Source of the DNA: an uncultured Bacteroidales bacterium
Lineage (GTDB): Bacteria; Bacteroidota; Bacteroidia; Bacteroidales; Paludibacteraceae
Length of the DNA: 64,000 bases
Assembly (NCBI GenBank): GCA_900319645.1
Contig: ONPG01000021.1
Location: forward strand, 1 to 64,000
Direction of reading: 5' to 3'
The notes beneath the pieces are model-generated. The model did not search any database. It saw nothing but the letters and a program-made list of their open reading frames with translations, and had not been told where the DNA came from. Numbering within the stretch: the stretch's first letter is position 1; every line of letters begins with the position of its first letter. The position numbers were made by a program, and so were the translations under genes. Of the stretch, positions 54,371 through 63,442 are shown piece by piece.

Positions 54371-54377
54371 CTACTCG

Positions 54378-54413
54378 AAAAGGGAGTTTAGGGCTAATCC
54401 TAAACTCCCTTTT
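54378..54413. terminator. Terminator after the TonB-dependent receptor
   Basis: Fifteen-bp perfect stem with A4/T4 ends (54378-54392 with 54399-54413), loop of 6 nt. Confidence 0.9.
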
Positions 54414-54457
54414 CACTTTCATTTCCTCTTGGATAGTTATAACAGAGTGGTAGTTTA

Positions 54458-54988
54458 TTACTGCAGGATTTGTATGGACGGGTATGAGCCCTTCTCAGGG
54501 GTTGAAAACGACTCTCCCCAGAGCTCACTGACAGGTAACTGGTGAAGTCCGTTATCGTCAAACTTCAACATATACCCCTCGTTAACCAAGACCTCTAATT
54601 TAGCCTCTAACAATTCCTTGTCGTTACTAAAGGTTAATTCTGTTTCCCCATCCACTATGGTATAATTATAGGGTGTTATATAAATAGGGCTTTTTCCTTG
54701 CGTCCGTTTGATGGTAAATGTTCCCCATTCGGGATGCTTCTTCAGGTCAGTGGTGTAGTACGAACCGACAGAAGCAGATATAAAGTGCGTAGCGCAATAT
54801 CGATCCGTCTCCGGCATAGCTGCGGTGATATAATTTCCATTAGGTCCGTCATAATAGCTGACTTCAATCTGCGTGTTCGGCGCATAGACATAATAGACGT
54901 TTGTCAGAGGCTGGTTCGGTTGGTTTGATTTGCACGCTGCCAATCCTACTAAAACAAATAGGAAGAAATAAATAGAATACTTTTTCAT
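54458..54988 (-). CDS. Small lipoprotein of unknown function
   Basis: 176 aa. Clear lipoprotein signal with GLAAC (Cys19), a short Asn/Pro-rich linker, then a mixed beta domain rich in Tyr (VYYVYAPNTQIEVSYYDG, PIYITPYNYTIVDG). I recognise no family. It has its own consensus promoter and is followed by a shared terminator region. Confidence 0.72.
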   Translation of the reverse strand: MKKYSIYFFLFVLVGLAACKSNQPNQPLTNVYYVYAPNTQIEVSYYDGPNGNYITAAMPETDRYCATHFISASVGSYYTTDLKKHPEWGTFTIKRTQGKSPIYITPYNYTIVDGETELTFSNDKELLEAKLEVLVNEGYMLKFDDNGLHQLPVSELWGESFSTPEKGSYPSIQILQ

Positions 54989-55024
54989 AAGTGCTTATAT
55001 TAATAGTTAGTGTCAAATTTGAGA

Positions 55025-55056
55025 CAAAAATAATGCTTTTATTTGACATACACAAA
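55025..55056 (-). promoter_or_regulatory. Promoter of the small lipoprotein
   Basis: On the - strand TTTGTGTATGTCA (from 55056 down), then TATTTTTG (55025-55032), spacing 20. The -33 region shares TTGTGTATGTCA with the CRISPR repeat. Confidence 0.8.
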
Positions 55057-55294
55057 TAATTTATCTAAAAAGTTGATTTTTATTGATTATTATATACCCA
55101 TGCGTAGTTTAAACCTCCTAAAATGCTCCAAAAAGGATAATAATGATGCTTACACGTAAAAAAACCATTATCAGTTACAAGCAGACGCATATAGGACTCA
55201 CACTGATATAGCGGATTAGGAACGAACGGTAAGGAGTTGAAAGGGGTATTTAGGTGCTAAAAAACACAATTCTGCGCAAAAAACGGGTGGTTTG
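55057..55294. other. Gene-free stretch
   Basis: About 240 AT-rich nt between two divergent promoters. No open frame, hairpin or repeat worth naming was seen. Confidence 0.6.
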
Positions 55295-55325
55295 TTGCAC
55301 AATTCAAAAAAAAGTTGTACCTTTG
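55295..55325 (+). promoter_or_regulatory. Promoter of the MscS-type channel
   Basis: TTG (55295-55297), 20 nt, TACCTTTG (55318-55325). Leader of about 100 nt containing the palindrome CCGATATCGG and a tandem repeat. Confidence 0.78.
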
Positions 55326-55400
55326 CAGGCGATTCAAGTAAGAGGGGGCCTATCCCGATATTGGCTCGATAATGGACCGATATCGGAACGATATTAAACG

Positions 55401-55427
55401 GAAAATTGAAAACTGAAAACTGAAAGG
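55401..55427 (+). repeat. GAAAATTGAAAACTG tandem repeat before the MscS start
   Basis: Three units of GAAAAYTG/GAAAACT type end 2 nt before the ATG at 55430. Related units lie at 30921-30940 and, on the other strand, at 43657-43676. Confidence 0.7.
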
Positions 55428-55429
55428 AA

Positions 55430-58057
55430 ATGATAAAAAGACTGATTCCTGTTTTTGTTACGGTTATTGCGTGTGCAATGCCTGTTTTGGCCGTGGTGGA
55501 CAATCGTCCGATGCACAACACGTTGCGTGAGTTGAAGGGCGAGTTGCGCAACACCTATACGCAACTGCCTCAAACACAAGCGTATTTCGACGGATTGTAC
55601 GAACAGCGTCATCAGAACATGCTGGATGCCATAGCTATGTCCAGCAGTCAATCGATTCTGCTGTACACGCAGGAGAAAAAGATGACCTTCAACATGACAT
55701 ACGCGCTGGAGAGAGTATCGAGCGAGTATAAGTCGTTTCAAGAGAACAAACATCCGTACGACCAAGACATAGATGCGCTGGATTACAACATCGACCGTTA
55801 TGCCCGCCTGATAGAGTCCTTACGGCGTCTTCCGCCGCAGCTCAAGCAAATCAAGGAAACGATAGTGCCGGACAGCCTGCTCTATCACAACGACACGCTG
55901 GAGAGCCACCTTGCCCAATCGTCCAGCACTCTGGAAAAGGAGATTATCCGTATTGTGAAAGACAGCACTTCGGCTCCTTTTGTACTGGATGCCGAAGGCG
56001 AAGCATACCGCGATTCGTGTATTTTCTATGCCTCGGAGGTTCTCAAGATGTACGCATCGAACCGAGACAAAATAATGCGTGACAACATTCACTACCAGGA
56101 GGCCGACCTGCGCATGAAAGAGAACTACGACTATGCGGAAGAACAATATCAGGCGTTGCAGGAGTATATCTTCCGCGAAGGTCAAATGCCCTATATGACG
56201 CTACTGAGGCATTTCGATTCGTTCAAGAACGTGCTGAAAACAGAAATAGTCAAACAATACGACCCGAGTCAGTTTGAGTATTCCGACGAGAACCAGCCGT
56301 TGCGTTTTGAGGAACTAACGGCACAAAGCACGCACCTTATTCTGGTAGTACTATGTGCGTTGCTGTTGCTCATATTAGCTGCTTTCTGGGGAATAACGTA
56401 CCTCATTCTATGGCTCATTCACCGTCTGTTCAAGATCAAGCGTGTGGACCGCAAGCAGTTGCCGTTGCTCTCTATTTTGTTCGGCACGCTGCTGTATATC
56501 CGTCTTGTAGTCCAGTTGTTTGAAGGTGGAGACTACGTCATAATGGGCATCCATAATATCAATACCTTTCTGTGGTTGTTGGTTGCTTTTGCAGGGTCGA
56601 TGCTGCTGCGCGACAAAGCCAGTCATACCAAGGAGCGTCTGTTGTTGTACCTGCCTCTGTTTGTGATTGCGTTCGTGATTATAGTTGCACGAAACACGTT
56701 TATTCCGGATAGTCTGTTAGTGTTGATTATGCCTCCGCTGATGTTGCTGGTTTCCGTCCGTCAGTTAGTAGGCTGTTTATTGACAAGAGGCAAGGCGCCG
56801 AAGACCGACAGCCGATTAGGCTGGGCCTCGTTAGTGGTGTATCTGACAGCGTTTGTCGTATCGTTTATGGGCTATACGTTTGTCAGCCTGCTGATCTTCA
56901 TCTGGTGGTATTTCCAATTGGCAGTTTTGCTGACAGTGGTTTGTATATCGGAGTTGTTGGACCGCTACAAAGCGAGCAGGCTGGACAAGAAAGTGGCATC
57001 GATGCGTGAGCGTATTACATACGTTACGGGCGACGAGCGAGAGTCGCTGCTGTTCGGCGCCACTTGGTGGTACGATCTGCTCCGCGAAGTGGCTATCCCT
57101 CTGATACTCCTCGTATCGCTGCCCGTGTGCGCCCATCTGTCGCTCAACATCTTCGATTTCGGCGATCTCTTCACCAAATACTACACCCAGCCGTTCTTCA
57201 GCATCGTGGGAAACGAGGGGACAGAAACCCTGTTGATCTCCGTGGAGAGTATTGTTTATCTGGTAGGTCTGTTCGTTGTGCTGAGATACCTGAATCGCGC
57301 TATTCACTCCCTGTGGCAGTATTTCCGCTACAGGCTGTTCATGCGCAAATACAACAGGACGAGTATCCGCTCGAACGAGATCAACCTGTCGCTCGGAAAC
57401 AGTATTATCACCGTGTTGATCTGGATGCTTTTTATCACAGTGGTAGTGGTGAAATGGAAGATTCCGACGGGTTGGCTGGCCATGGTGGCAGGAGGTTTGT
57501 CAGCCGGTATCGGTTTGGCACTCAAGGATATACTGAATAACTTCATCTACGGTATCCAGCTCTTAGGCGGTCGTTTGCGCGTGGGTGACTGGATAGAGTG
57601 CGAAGGTATTCGCGGCAAGGTGATTGCCATCAACTACCAGTGTGTGGAAGTAGAGACACTGGATGGTACCGAGATGTCGTTCCTCAACTCCTCGCTTTTC
57701 GGCAAGAACTTCAACAACCTGACCCGCAACAACTCGTATGAGCGCGTGAAGGTATTCGTCGGCGTTGCTTACGGGACCGATATTCAGAAAGTGCGTGAAA
57801 TACTGATAGAAGCAATGAAACAGATGCGTACAAAAGACCGCTACGGTCGCGAAGTGGTGGATCCGAAATACGGCATCAAAGTGATGATTGACGAGATGAG
57901 CGACAGTGCTGTGAATATAGCCGTAACCCAATACGTGCTGGTGGCGGAACGTCTCCCATACACAGACCGCGCCAAAGAGGTTATTTACAACGCGCTCAAC
58001 GCAGCGGGCATCACTATTCCGTTCCCGCAATGCGATGTCCACCTGATTCAACAATGA
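55430..58057 (+). CDS. Large MscS-family mechanosensitive channel
   Basis: 875 aa. Signal peptide or first helix at 1-21, then a long charged periplasmic helical domain (about 25-300), then about eight membrane helices (from about 305). The conserved MscS core is at about 650-870: GWLAMVAGGLSAGIGLALKDILNNFIYG is the pore-lining helix pair, GDWIECEGIRGKVIAINYQCVEV the beta domain. Opens under membrane tension to release osmolytes. The size and periplasmic part resemble the MscK/YbdG-type large channels rather than the 286-aa MscS. Confidence 0.92.
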   Translation: MIKRLIPVFVTVIACAMPVLAVVDNRPMHNTLRELKGELRNTYTQLPQTQAYFDGLYEQRHQNMLDAIAMSSSQSILLYTQEKKMTFNMTYALERVSSEYKSFQENKHPYDQDIDALDYNIDRYARLIESLRRLPPQLKQIKETIVPDSLLYHNDTLESHLAQSSSTLEKEIIRIVKDSTSAPFVLDAEGEAYRDSCIFYASEVLKMYASNRDKIMRDNIHYQEADLRMKENYDYAEEQYQALQEYIFREGQMPYMTLLRHFDSFKNVLKTEIVKQYDPSQFEYSDENQPLRFEELTAQSTHLILVVLCALLLLILAAFWGITYLILWLIHRLFKIKRVDRKQLPLLSILFGTLLYIRLVVQLFEGGDYVIMGIHNINTFLWLLVAFAGSMLLRDKASHTKERLLLYLPLFVIAFVIIVARNTFIPDSLLVLIMPPLMLLVSVRQLVGCLLTRGKAPKTDSRLGWASLVVYLTAFVVSFMGYTFVSLLIFIWWYFQLAVLLTVVCISELLDRYKASRLDKKVASMRERITYVTGDERESLLFGATWWYDLLREVAIPLILLVSLPVCAHLSLNIFDFGDLFTKYYTQPFFSIVGNEGTETLLISVESIVYLVGLFVVLRYLNRAIHSLWQYFRYRLFMRKYNRTSIRSNEINLSLGNSIITVLIWMLFITVVVVKWKIPTGWLAMVAGGLSAGIGLALKDILNNFIYGIQLLGGRLRVGDWIECEGIRGKVIAINYQCVEVETLDGTEMSFLNSSLFGKNFNNLTRNNSYERVKVFVGVAYGTDIQKVREILIEAMKQMRTKDRYGREVVDPKYGIKVMIDEMSDSAVNIAVTQYVLVAERLPYTDRAKEVIYNALNAAGITIPFPQCDVHLIQQ

Positions 58058-58079
58058 CGGGATCGGACGGATTTAACAA

Positions 58080-58111
58080 GAGGGTGTGCCAATTAGTTTT
58101 GACACACCCTC
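58080..58111. terminator. Terminator after the MscS-type gene
   Basis: Nine-bp stem GAGGGTGTG / CACACCCTC (58080-58088 with 58103-58111), 14-nt loop. Followed by ATTGATTTTG. Confidence 0.7.
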
Positions 58112-58136
58112 ATTGATTTTGTGTTGAGTAAGTTGG

Positions 58137-58715
58137 TTACTCCCATTCTGAAAGATAGGTAAAGTTACCATCAGCATCAACTGAGAAAAGCGTCTGATGA
58201 AATGGTTTTTGGCTATACTTGTTGATATACCCCTCTATCTTACCACTTACCACTGGTAATGTACTGTTCTTGTATCCATCCTTTCCTTTCTCTATTTTTT
58301 TGCCTTCTGCATCTACACAATAGGCATTATAGTTGTAACGATCGAGAATTGTTAATACATCGTATTTTGTAGAGTCAAAGTCTGCTTTCAAAGCCGTATA
58401 AATCTGAACGCCCAATTTGCCGGGTAATGCGGTCTGCATGATTTTATTCCACTTGTTACTTGCCAGTTTCTCTGTTTGAAGTTTTCCTTCATTGTCGTAG
58501 TAGGAGATGTTAAAATCTGCTACCTCTCGCATCTCGTCGGTCACTTCGAACGTGTAGTTCAATACAGCTGCTGCAGGCTTAGGATTCGTCGGGGTGGTCG
58601 GGTCAGTCGGAGTGGTCGGGGTCTGAGGATCATTCTTGGGTTGACAACCTACCATCATAGTGCATGCGCATACAAGCGCGCAGCAGAGAGCTGCAATTAA
58701 TTTCATTTTTTTCAT
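58137..58715 (-). CDS. Lipoprotein with Pro/Thr linker, unknown function
   Basis: 192 aa. Lipobox MMVGC (Cys about 24 from MKKMKL). A linker of repeated TPT/PTDP units (about 32-50) joins it to a globular domain of about 140 residues (YTFEVTDEMREVADFNISYYD, KYDVLTILDRYNYNAYCV). No family recognised. A TAATTTTG element at 58758-58765 gives a short leader; its -33 box is weak. The start could also be the Met at 58706. Confidence 0.75.
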   Translation of the reverse strand: MKKMKLIAALCCALVCACTMMVGCQPKNDPQTPTTPTDPTTPTNPKPAAAVLNYTFEVTDEMREVADFNISYYDNEGKLQTEKLASNKWNKIMQTALPGKLGVQIYTALKADFDSTKYDVLTILDRYNYNAYCVDAEGKKIEKGKDGYKNSTLPVVSGKIEGYINKYSQKPFHQTLFSVDADGNFTYLSEWE

Positions 58716-58886
58716 CTTTGTAAATGTTTTTAATTGGTTAATTTGCAAAATCGGGCACAAAATTACAAAAAGCCAGTGAAACAGACGTCTCACTGGCGGA
58801 AAAATAGGTCTCAAATTAGGAAAAACTACATATCTGCCAAACCTAGCGCGACAAACACAACTTTCTGTTATTTTTGATTTTTTCTG

Positions 58887-60593
58887 CTACTTATGCTTGG
58901 CTACCTGACGATATTCGCTGCAGGACATGCCGTACGCGTTTCGGAAAAGGCGGGCAAGGGTAGCACGGCTCGGTATTCCGGACAGCTCGCCGATGAGGGC
59001 AACAGGCTCGTCGGTGGTTTTCAACAGATGCGCCACATGCTCCAGACGGTAGCGGGTGATGAAGTCCATGACCGTCTCGCCATGCGAACACTCGTGGATA
59101 GCTTGTACCACATACGTGGCGTTCGTATTCAAGAGTCGAGCCAGCGCATCACGGTTCAAGTTCTCGTCGGTGTACGGTTGCTGTTCGGTCATCAGCGTAC
59201 ACAAACGGCGATAGAGTAGCTGCTCGGATGTAAGTTCCTCTTCGGGTTGTGCTTGCAGGAAACGCTGCTCTTCCGCCTCATTCTTTTCACGCTGCGCTAT
59301 CTGATCATAGAGACGGCTGTTCTTCTCCGCCAGCAGACGATTGTCACGGCGGACACGCCAAATGATGTAACACAACAATAGCAATAGAAGGAAAGCAGTA
59401 ATGAGAATAATACGGTGCGTAGTGATGGACTGACGCTTGAGAGCTATTTCCTCTCCCAATTGGCGAATCTCCTGCAACTGCTCCACGTCCGCCTGCCGTT
59501 CCTGCTGACGCAGCGAGTCGGTCAGCTGCCGCATATGATTACCCAACTCAAGTGCTTCCGCCGTACGTCCTGCTTGTTGCAGCGCATCATATTTGTGCTT
59601 CAGCAATGTCTTCACATAGAGGTCGTTGACAGGTTCGCCATCGGAACATATGATCGAGTCCGCCTCATCGAACAGACGGATTGCTTCGTCGAACCTTCCG
59701 GTCATGGTCAGATAGATCCCTTCTGCCGTCTTGTCACTCGCGTCAAGACCTTCTGCCTGCTGATGTTCGCGGAAAAGGGTTGCTGCCTGCTCATACTGTT
59801 TGTTGGCGGCATAAACCATCGCTTGGCTGATTGTTGCGTTGTTGCGGCGCATCTGTAGCACCCAATCGGTATCGTCTGAACAGCGCTCCAGACGATGGAT
59901 AGCCGTGTCCATCGTCGTTATAAGAGGAAGGGCCTTCTCAGGCATGTGGTTGTCAATGTACAGGTCATTAAGCGACAACAGCGCGTAGATAAGCGGGTCA
60001 ACATCCTCATAACCGGTGGCACTCACCGTGCTCTCCATCAGGATATCAACGCAGTGCAAAAACAACCGTTCGGCTTCGGAAACATGGTTCAGTTCGGTTT
60101 CGCACTCCGCTATTTGCAACAAGGCCCTGCATCGCATGGTGATGTCCTTGTTAGATGCCCCATTGCCTATAAAAGTAAGGATATCCTTCGCCAGCGAAAT
60201 CGATTTGCCATATTCGCCATTGGAGTAAGTGACATCCGCCAGTATCCAACGGGCGGCGCAATAGAGACTGCTGTCAGCCGATGTCTGAACAGCCTTCCCC
60301 GGCTCTGCATTGATAGCTTGCCTGGCATAATAAGCAGCCATCTGCAACTGATCGGCGTTCTCATAGATCATGGCTTTGACGGTGTTGGCACGAACCGCAG
60401 TGAACACCCCCGCCTGCTCTGCGCTATCCACGCGCTCCAAAGCATGCCCGATGTCAGCAAATGCCTCATCGACAATTTCATCACTCAGCGCCTCCGCCTC
60501 ATCGTTGCAGTCCGGCTTTGCGCATGACATAAAGGTCAGCAGGGCAAACAAGACCAGACAAACAATGATATTATATTTTCCGTTCATTGCCAT
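58887..60593 (-). CDS. TPR-sensor transcription regulator with AraC-type HTH
   Basis: 568 aa from the ATG at 60593 (60587 is also possible). A lipoprotein-like signal (LLTFMSC) leads to TPR-like helices (about 30-380), one membrane helix (ILITAFLLLLLLCYIIW, about 400-420), a coiled segment, and an AraC/XylS helix-turn-helix pair at the C-terminus (LARLLNTNATYVVQAIHE; SRATLARLFRNAYGMSCSEYRQV). This is a common Bacteroidota one-component design in which a periplasmic TPR half controls DNA binding. The target genes are unknown; neighbours are metabolic. Confidence 0.85.
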   Translation of the reverse strand: MAMNGKYNIIVCLVLFALLTFMSCAKPDCNDEAEALSDEIVDEAFADIGHALERVDSAEQAGVFTAVRANTVKAMIYENADQLQMAAYYARQAINAEPGKAVQTSADSSLYCAARWILADVTYSNGEYGKSISLAKDILTFIGNGASNKDITMRCRALLQIAECETELNHVSEAERLFLHCVDILMESTVSATGYEDVDPLIYALLSLNDLYIDNHMPEKALPLITTMDTAIHRLERCSDDTDWVLQMRRNNATISQAMVYAANKQYEQAATLFREHQQAEGLDASDKTAEGIYLTMTGRFDEAIRLFDEADSIICSDGEPVNDLYVKTLLKHKYDALQQAGRTAEALELGNHMRQLTDSLRQQERQADVEQLQEIRQLGEEIALKRQSITTHRIILITAFLLLLLLCYIIWRVRRDNRLLAEKNSRLYDQIAQREKNEAEEQRFLQAQPEEELTSEQLLYRRLCTLMTEQQPYTDENLNRDALARLLNTNATYVVQAIHECSHGETVMDFITRYRLEHVAHLLKTTDEPVALIGELSGIPSRATLARLFRNAYGMSCSEYRQVAKHK

Positions 60594-60617
60594 CTTGGGG
60601 TTACTCAAAATCGGCTG

Positions 60618-60649
60618 CAAAGGTAGCAGTTTTTTCTGACATACGCAAA
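60618..60649 (-). promoter_or_regulatory. Promoter of the AraC/TPR regulator
   Basis: On the - strand TTTG (60646-60649) followed by CGTATGTCA, then TACCTTTG (60618-60625). Spacing 20. Confidence 0.83.
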
Positions 60650-60719
60650 TACTTAGGTAAAAATTAGGTATTTTTAGGCTGAAATAGATAGATTTAGGCA
60701 GGAAAAGAGCCATACAAGA

Positions 60720-60753
60720 AATAAGGAACACGCACGCGCGTATTCCTTATTTC
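60720..60753. terminator. Terminator after the CoA transferase
   Basis: Stem of 14 pairs and one mismatch: AAATAAGGAACACGC (60720-60734) with GCGTATTCCTTATTT (60739-60753). Confidence 0.75.
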
Positions 60754-60798
60754 TATAATTGCCGTCCGTACGGAAGCATCGGAGCCTCCATGGGAAAA

Positions 60799-62295
60799 CT
60801 ATCGGATATAGTTCTCCCACTTCGTATTCCGCATGTCGCCGGACTTCATGAACTCCTCGTGCATCGCGAACGCGCAGGAGAGATTATGCTGGGTCTGACC
60901 GTGCTTGGAGATCTTGAGGTAGTCGCGGAGCATCTCGCGATACTCGGGAGCTACACAGTTATTGATGATCTCCTCGGCACGCTGACGCGGACTCTTGCCA
61001 CGCAGATCGGCTACACCTTGCTCGGTCACGATGACCTTGACAGAGTGCTCCGAGTGGTCGAGGTGGGTAACCATCGGTACGATGGATGAGATAGCACCGT
61101 TCTTCGCAGTCGAAGCCGTCGTGAATATACTAAGGTACGCGTTGCGCGCGAAGTCGCCCGATCCGCCGATACCGTTCATCATCTTCGTGCCGCACACATG
61201 CGTCGAGTTGACGTTGCCGTAGATATCTGCCTCAAGAGCCGTATTGATAGCGATGATACCGAGACGACGTGCGATCTCCGGGCTGTTGGATGTCTCCTGC
61301 GGACGAAGGAGTAGCTTGTCGCGGTAGAAATCGAGGTCCGCAAGGACTTCTGCCATCTTGCTCTCTACAAGACGCAGAGAACAACCGGAAGCGAACTTAC
61401 AATGACCTGCTTTGATGAGGTCCACGACGGAATCCTGGATTACCTCGGAGTACATCTCAAACGGCGGGATATGCGGGTTCTTACCCAGCTCGCCGAGGAC
61501 GGCGTTGGCTACATTGCCCACTCCACTCTGGATCGGCAAGAAGGATGCAGGAATACGTCCGGCTTTCATCTCTGCCTCCAAGAAAGCAGCTACGTTAGCG
61601 CCGATCTTCGCAGTTGTCTCATCCACTGGCGTGAAAGCAGCAATCTCATTCGGACGGTTGGTCTTTACAACGGCAGCAATCTTAGCGGGATCAACTTTCA
61701 GATGGTCGGAGCCGCAACGGTCAGAGGGTTTGTAGATAGGTATCTCGCGGCGGCAAGGAGGATCAAGCGGCTCGTAGAGATCGTGCATACCACGCATGGT
61801 AGCAGGGAACATCTCATTGAGTTCGACGATGATCTTATCCGCCATACGACAAATGGTCGGCATGATTCCGACTCCGGCAGCCGGCACGATCGTACCGTCT
61901 TCGCCGACATACGAAGCCTCGATAATCGCCCAGTTGGGTTTCGGCAAGAAGCCATAACGCAGATCTTGCGCCATATGGCTCAAGTGCATGTCGAAATAGT
62001 GCGTACCCTCGGCGTTGATCTCCTCGCGCATGGATTTATTGGATTGATACGGCGTACGGAACTCGACTGCGTGCGCGCGTGCTAAAGCACCGTCACAGCT
62101 GTCTCCCATCGACGCACCTGTCTCCAATCCCACACGGAAAGGAATACCCTGTTCGTGCAGTTTCTCTGCACGCTGTGCGAGGGCAAAAGGAACAGCCTTG
62201 GGCACACCGGTAGCCGTGAAGCCACCCATGCCCAAGACGTCACCATGTTGAATCAATTCAGCCGCTTCTTCAGCGGTCATAAACGGAAGTGCCAT
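60799..62295 (-). CDS. Acetyl-CoA hydrolase/succinyl-CoA:acetate CoA-transferase
   Basis: 498 aa, cytosolic. CoA transferase family I, Cat1/AarC group: GMGGFTATGVPKAVPFAL at the N-terminus, QSGVGNVANAVLGEL, the block EADIYGNVNSTHVCG with the likely catalytic Glu, GIGGSGDFARNAYLSIF, and PMVTHLDHSEHSVKVIVTEQGVADLRG. In Bacteroidales such enzymes move CoA between succinate/propionate and acetate during fermentation or release acetate. The exact acyl preference cannot be read here. The start lies directly after a tandem repeat. Confidence 0.9.
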   Translation of the reverse strand: MALPFMTAEEAAELIQHGDVLGMGGFTATGVPKAVPFALAQRAEKLHEQGIPFRVGLETGASMGDSCDGALARAHAVEFRTPYQSNKSMREEINAEGTHYFDMHLSHMAQDLRYGFLPKPNWAIIEASYVGEDGTIVPAAGVGIMPTICRMADKIIVELNEMFPATMRGMHDLYEPLDPPCRREIPIYKPSDRCGSDHLKVDPAKIAAVVKTNRPNEIAAFTPVDETTAKIGANVAAFLEAEMKAGRIPASFLPIQSGVGNVANAVLGELGKNPHIPPFEMYSEVIQDSVVDLIKAGHCKFASGCSLRLVESKMAEVLADLDFYRDKLLLRPQETSNSPEIARRLGIIAINTALEADIYGNVNSTHVCGTKMMNGIGGSGDFARNAYLSIFTTASTAKNGAISSIVPMVTHLDHSEHSVKVIVTEQGVADLRGKSPRQRAEEIINNCVAPEYREMLRDYLKISKHGQTQHNLSCAFAMHEEFMKSGDMRNTKWENYIR

Positions 62296-62298
62296 AAG

Positions 62299-62342
62299 AT
62301 TTACGATTTTACGATTTACGATTTGACAATTTATTGACGATT
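62299..62342. repeat. AATCGTAAATCG tandem-type repeat before the CoA transferase
   Basis: Units ATTTACG and ATTTGAC; on the mRNA it ends about 4 nt before the ATG. Similar units (CGTCAATCG, CCAATCGCC) continue loosely to the aldolase stop. No terminator is seen between the two genes. Confidence 0.75.
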
Positions 62343-62413
62343 AAGGTCAATTGTACAATTTTTATTCAATGGAACAATAACTCGTACCTCGTCAATCGTC
62401 CAATCGCCAATTC

Positions 62414-63397
62414 TTATTCAGCTTTTCCGTCGGAACCGAGGACGTTGATGATCTTGTGCTTGTAGAGCTCCTCCATGAGGTCACGAGCAGGACCGCAGTA
62501 CTTACGCGGATCGAACTCACCCGGTTTCTCTGCAAATACCTTGCGGACAGCAGCGGTGAAAGCAAGACGGCTATCGCTATCGATGTTGATTTTGCAAACA
62601 GCAGACTTGGCAGCCTTGCGGAGTTGCTCCTCAGGAATACCCACTGCGTCAGGCAGTTTGCCGCCGTACTGGTTGATCATGTCCACATACTCCTGCGGAA
62701 CAGAAGACGAGCCGTGGAGAACGATCGGGAAGCCCGGAAGCTGCTCCATGATAGCGTCGAGTACGTCGAATGCCAATGGAGGAGGAACGAGTTTGCCGGT
62801 TTTCGGGTCACGGGTGCACTGCTCCGGAGTGAACTTGTAAGCACCGTGGCTGGTACCAATCGAGATAGCCAAGCTGTCACAGCCCGTACGGGTAGCGAAA
62901 TCAACTACCTCTTCCGGCTTGGTGTAGTGGCTGACAGCTGACGAAACCTCATCCTCCACACCTGCGAGTACGCCGAGCTCAGCCTCCACAGTTACGTCAT
63001 ACTGGTGAGCGTAGTCAACTACTTTCTTGGTGAGGGCGATATTCTCCTCATACGGCAGAGAAGAAGCGTCGATCATAACGCTGGAGAAACCGAAGTCCAC
63101 GCAGGATTTGCAGAGTTCGAAGCTGTCTCCGTGGTCGAGGTGCAAGCAGATCTGCGGATGCTCCCAACCGAGCTCTTTAGCGTACTCTACAGCGCCCTGA
63201 GCCATGTAGCGGAGCAGGGTCTGGTTAGCGTAGTTACGTGCACCTTTCGATACCTGGAGGATCACCGGGCTCTTGGTCTCAGCCGAAGCTTTGATGATAG
63301 CCTGAAGTTGCTCCATGTTGTTGAAGTTGAATGCCGGGATAGCATAGCCTCCCTTGATTGCCGTGTTTACGAGGCCTAATTCCTTGTAAGAAACCAT
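62414..63397 (-). CDS. fba: Class II fructose-bisphosphate aldolase
   Basis: 327 aa. Splits fructose 1,6-bisphosphate in glycolysis, Zn-dependent. Zn and substrate motifs: AIPAFNFNNMEQ, ICLHLDHGDS (catalytic Asp and Zn-His), VEAELGVLAG, ISIGTSHGAYKF, IVLHGSSSVP, and KINIDSDSRLAFT. The length and the DHGDS and HGSSS signatures fit the class IIB-like forms common in Bacteroidota. It is followed on the same strand by the CoA transferase with only repeats between. Confidence 0.95.
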   Translation of the reverse strand: MVSYKELGLVNTAIKGGYAIPAFNFNNMEQLQAIIKASAETKSPVILQVSKGARNYANQTLLRYMAQGAVEYAKELGWEHPQICLHLDHGDSFELCKSCVDFGFSSVMIDASSLPYEENIALTKKVVDYAHQYDVTVEAELGVLAGVEDEVSSAVSHYTKPEEVVDFATRTGCDSLAISIGTSHGAYKFTPEQCTRDPKTGKLVPPPLAFDVLDAIMEQLPGFPIVLHGSSSVPQEYVDMINQYGGKLPDAVGIPEEQLRKAAKSAVCKINIDSDSRLAFTAAVRKVFAEKPGEFDPRKYCGPARDLMEELYKHKIINVLGSDGKAE

Positions 63398-63442
63398 AGT
63401 TGTAAATTGTTTTAAGTTGTTTATAATTGTTTGATGTGTTTG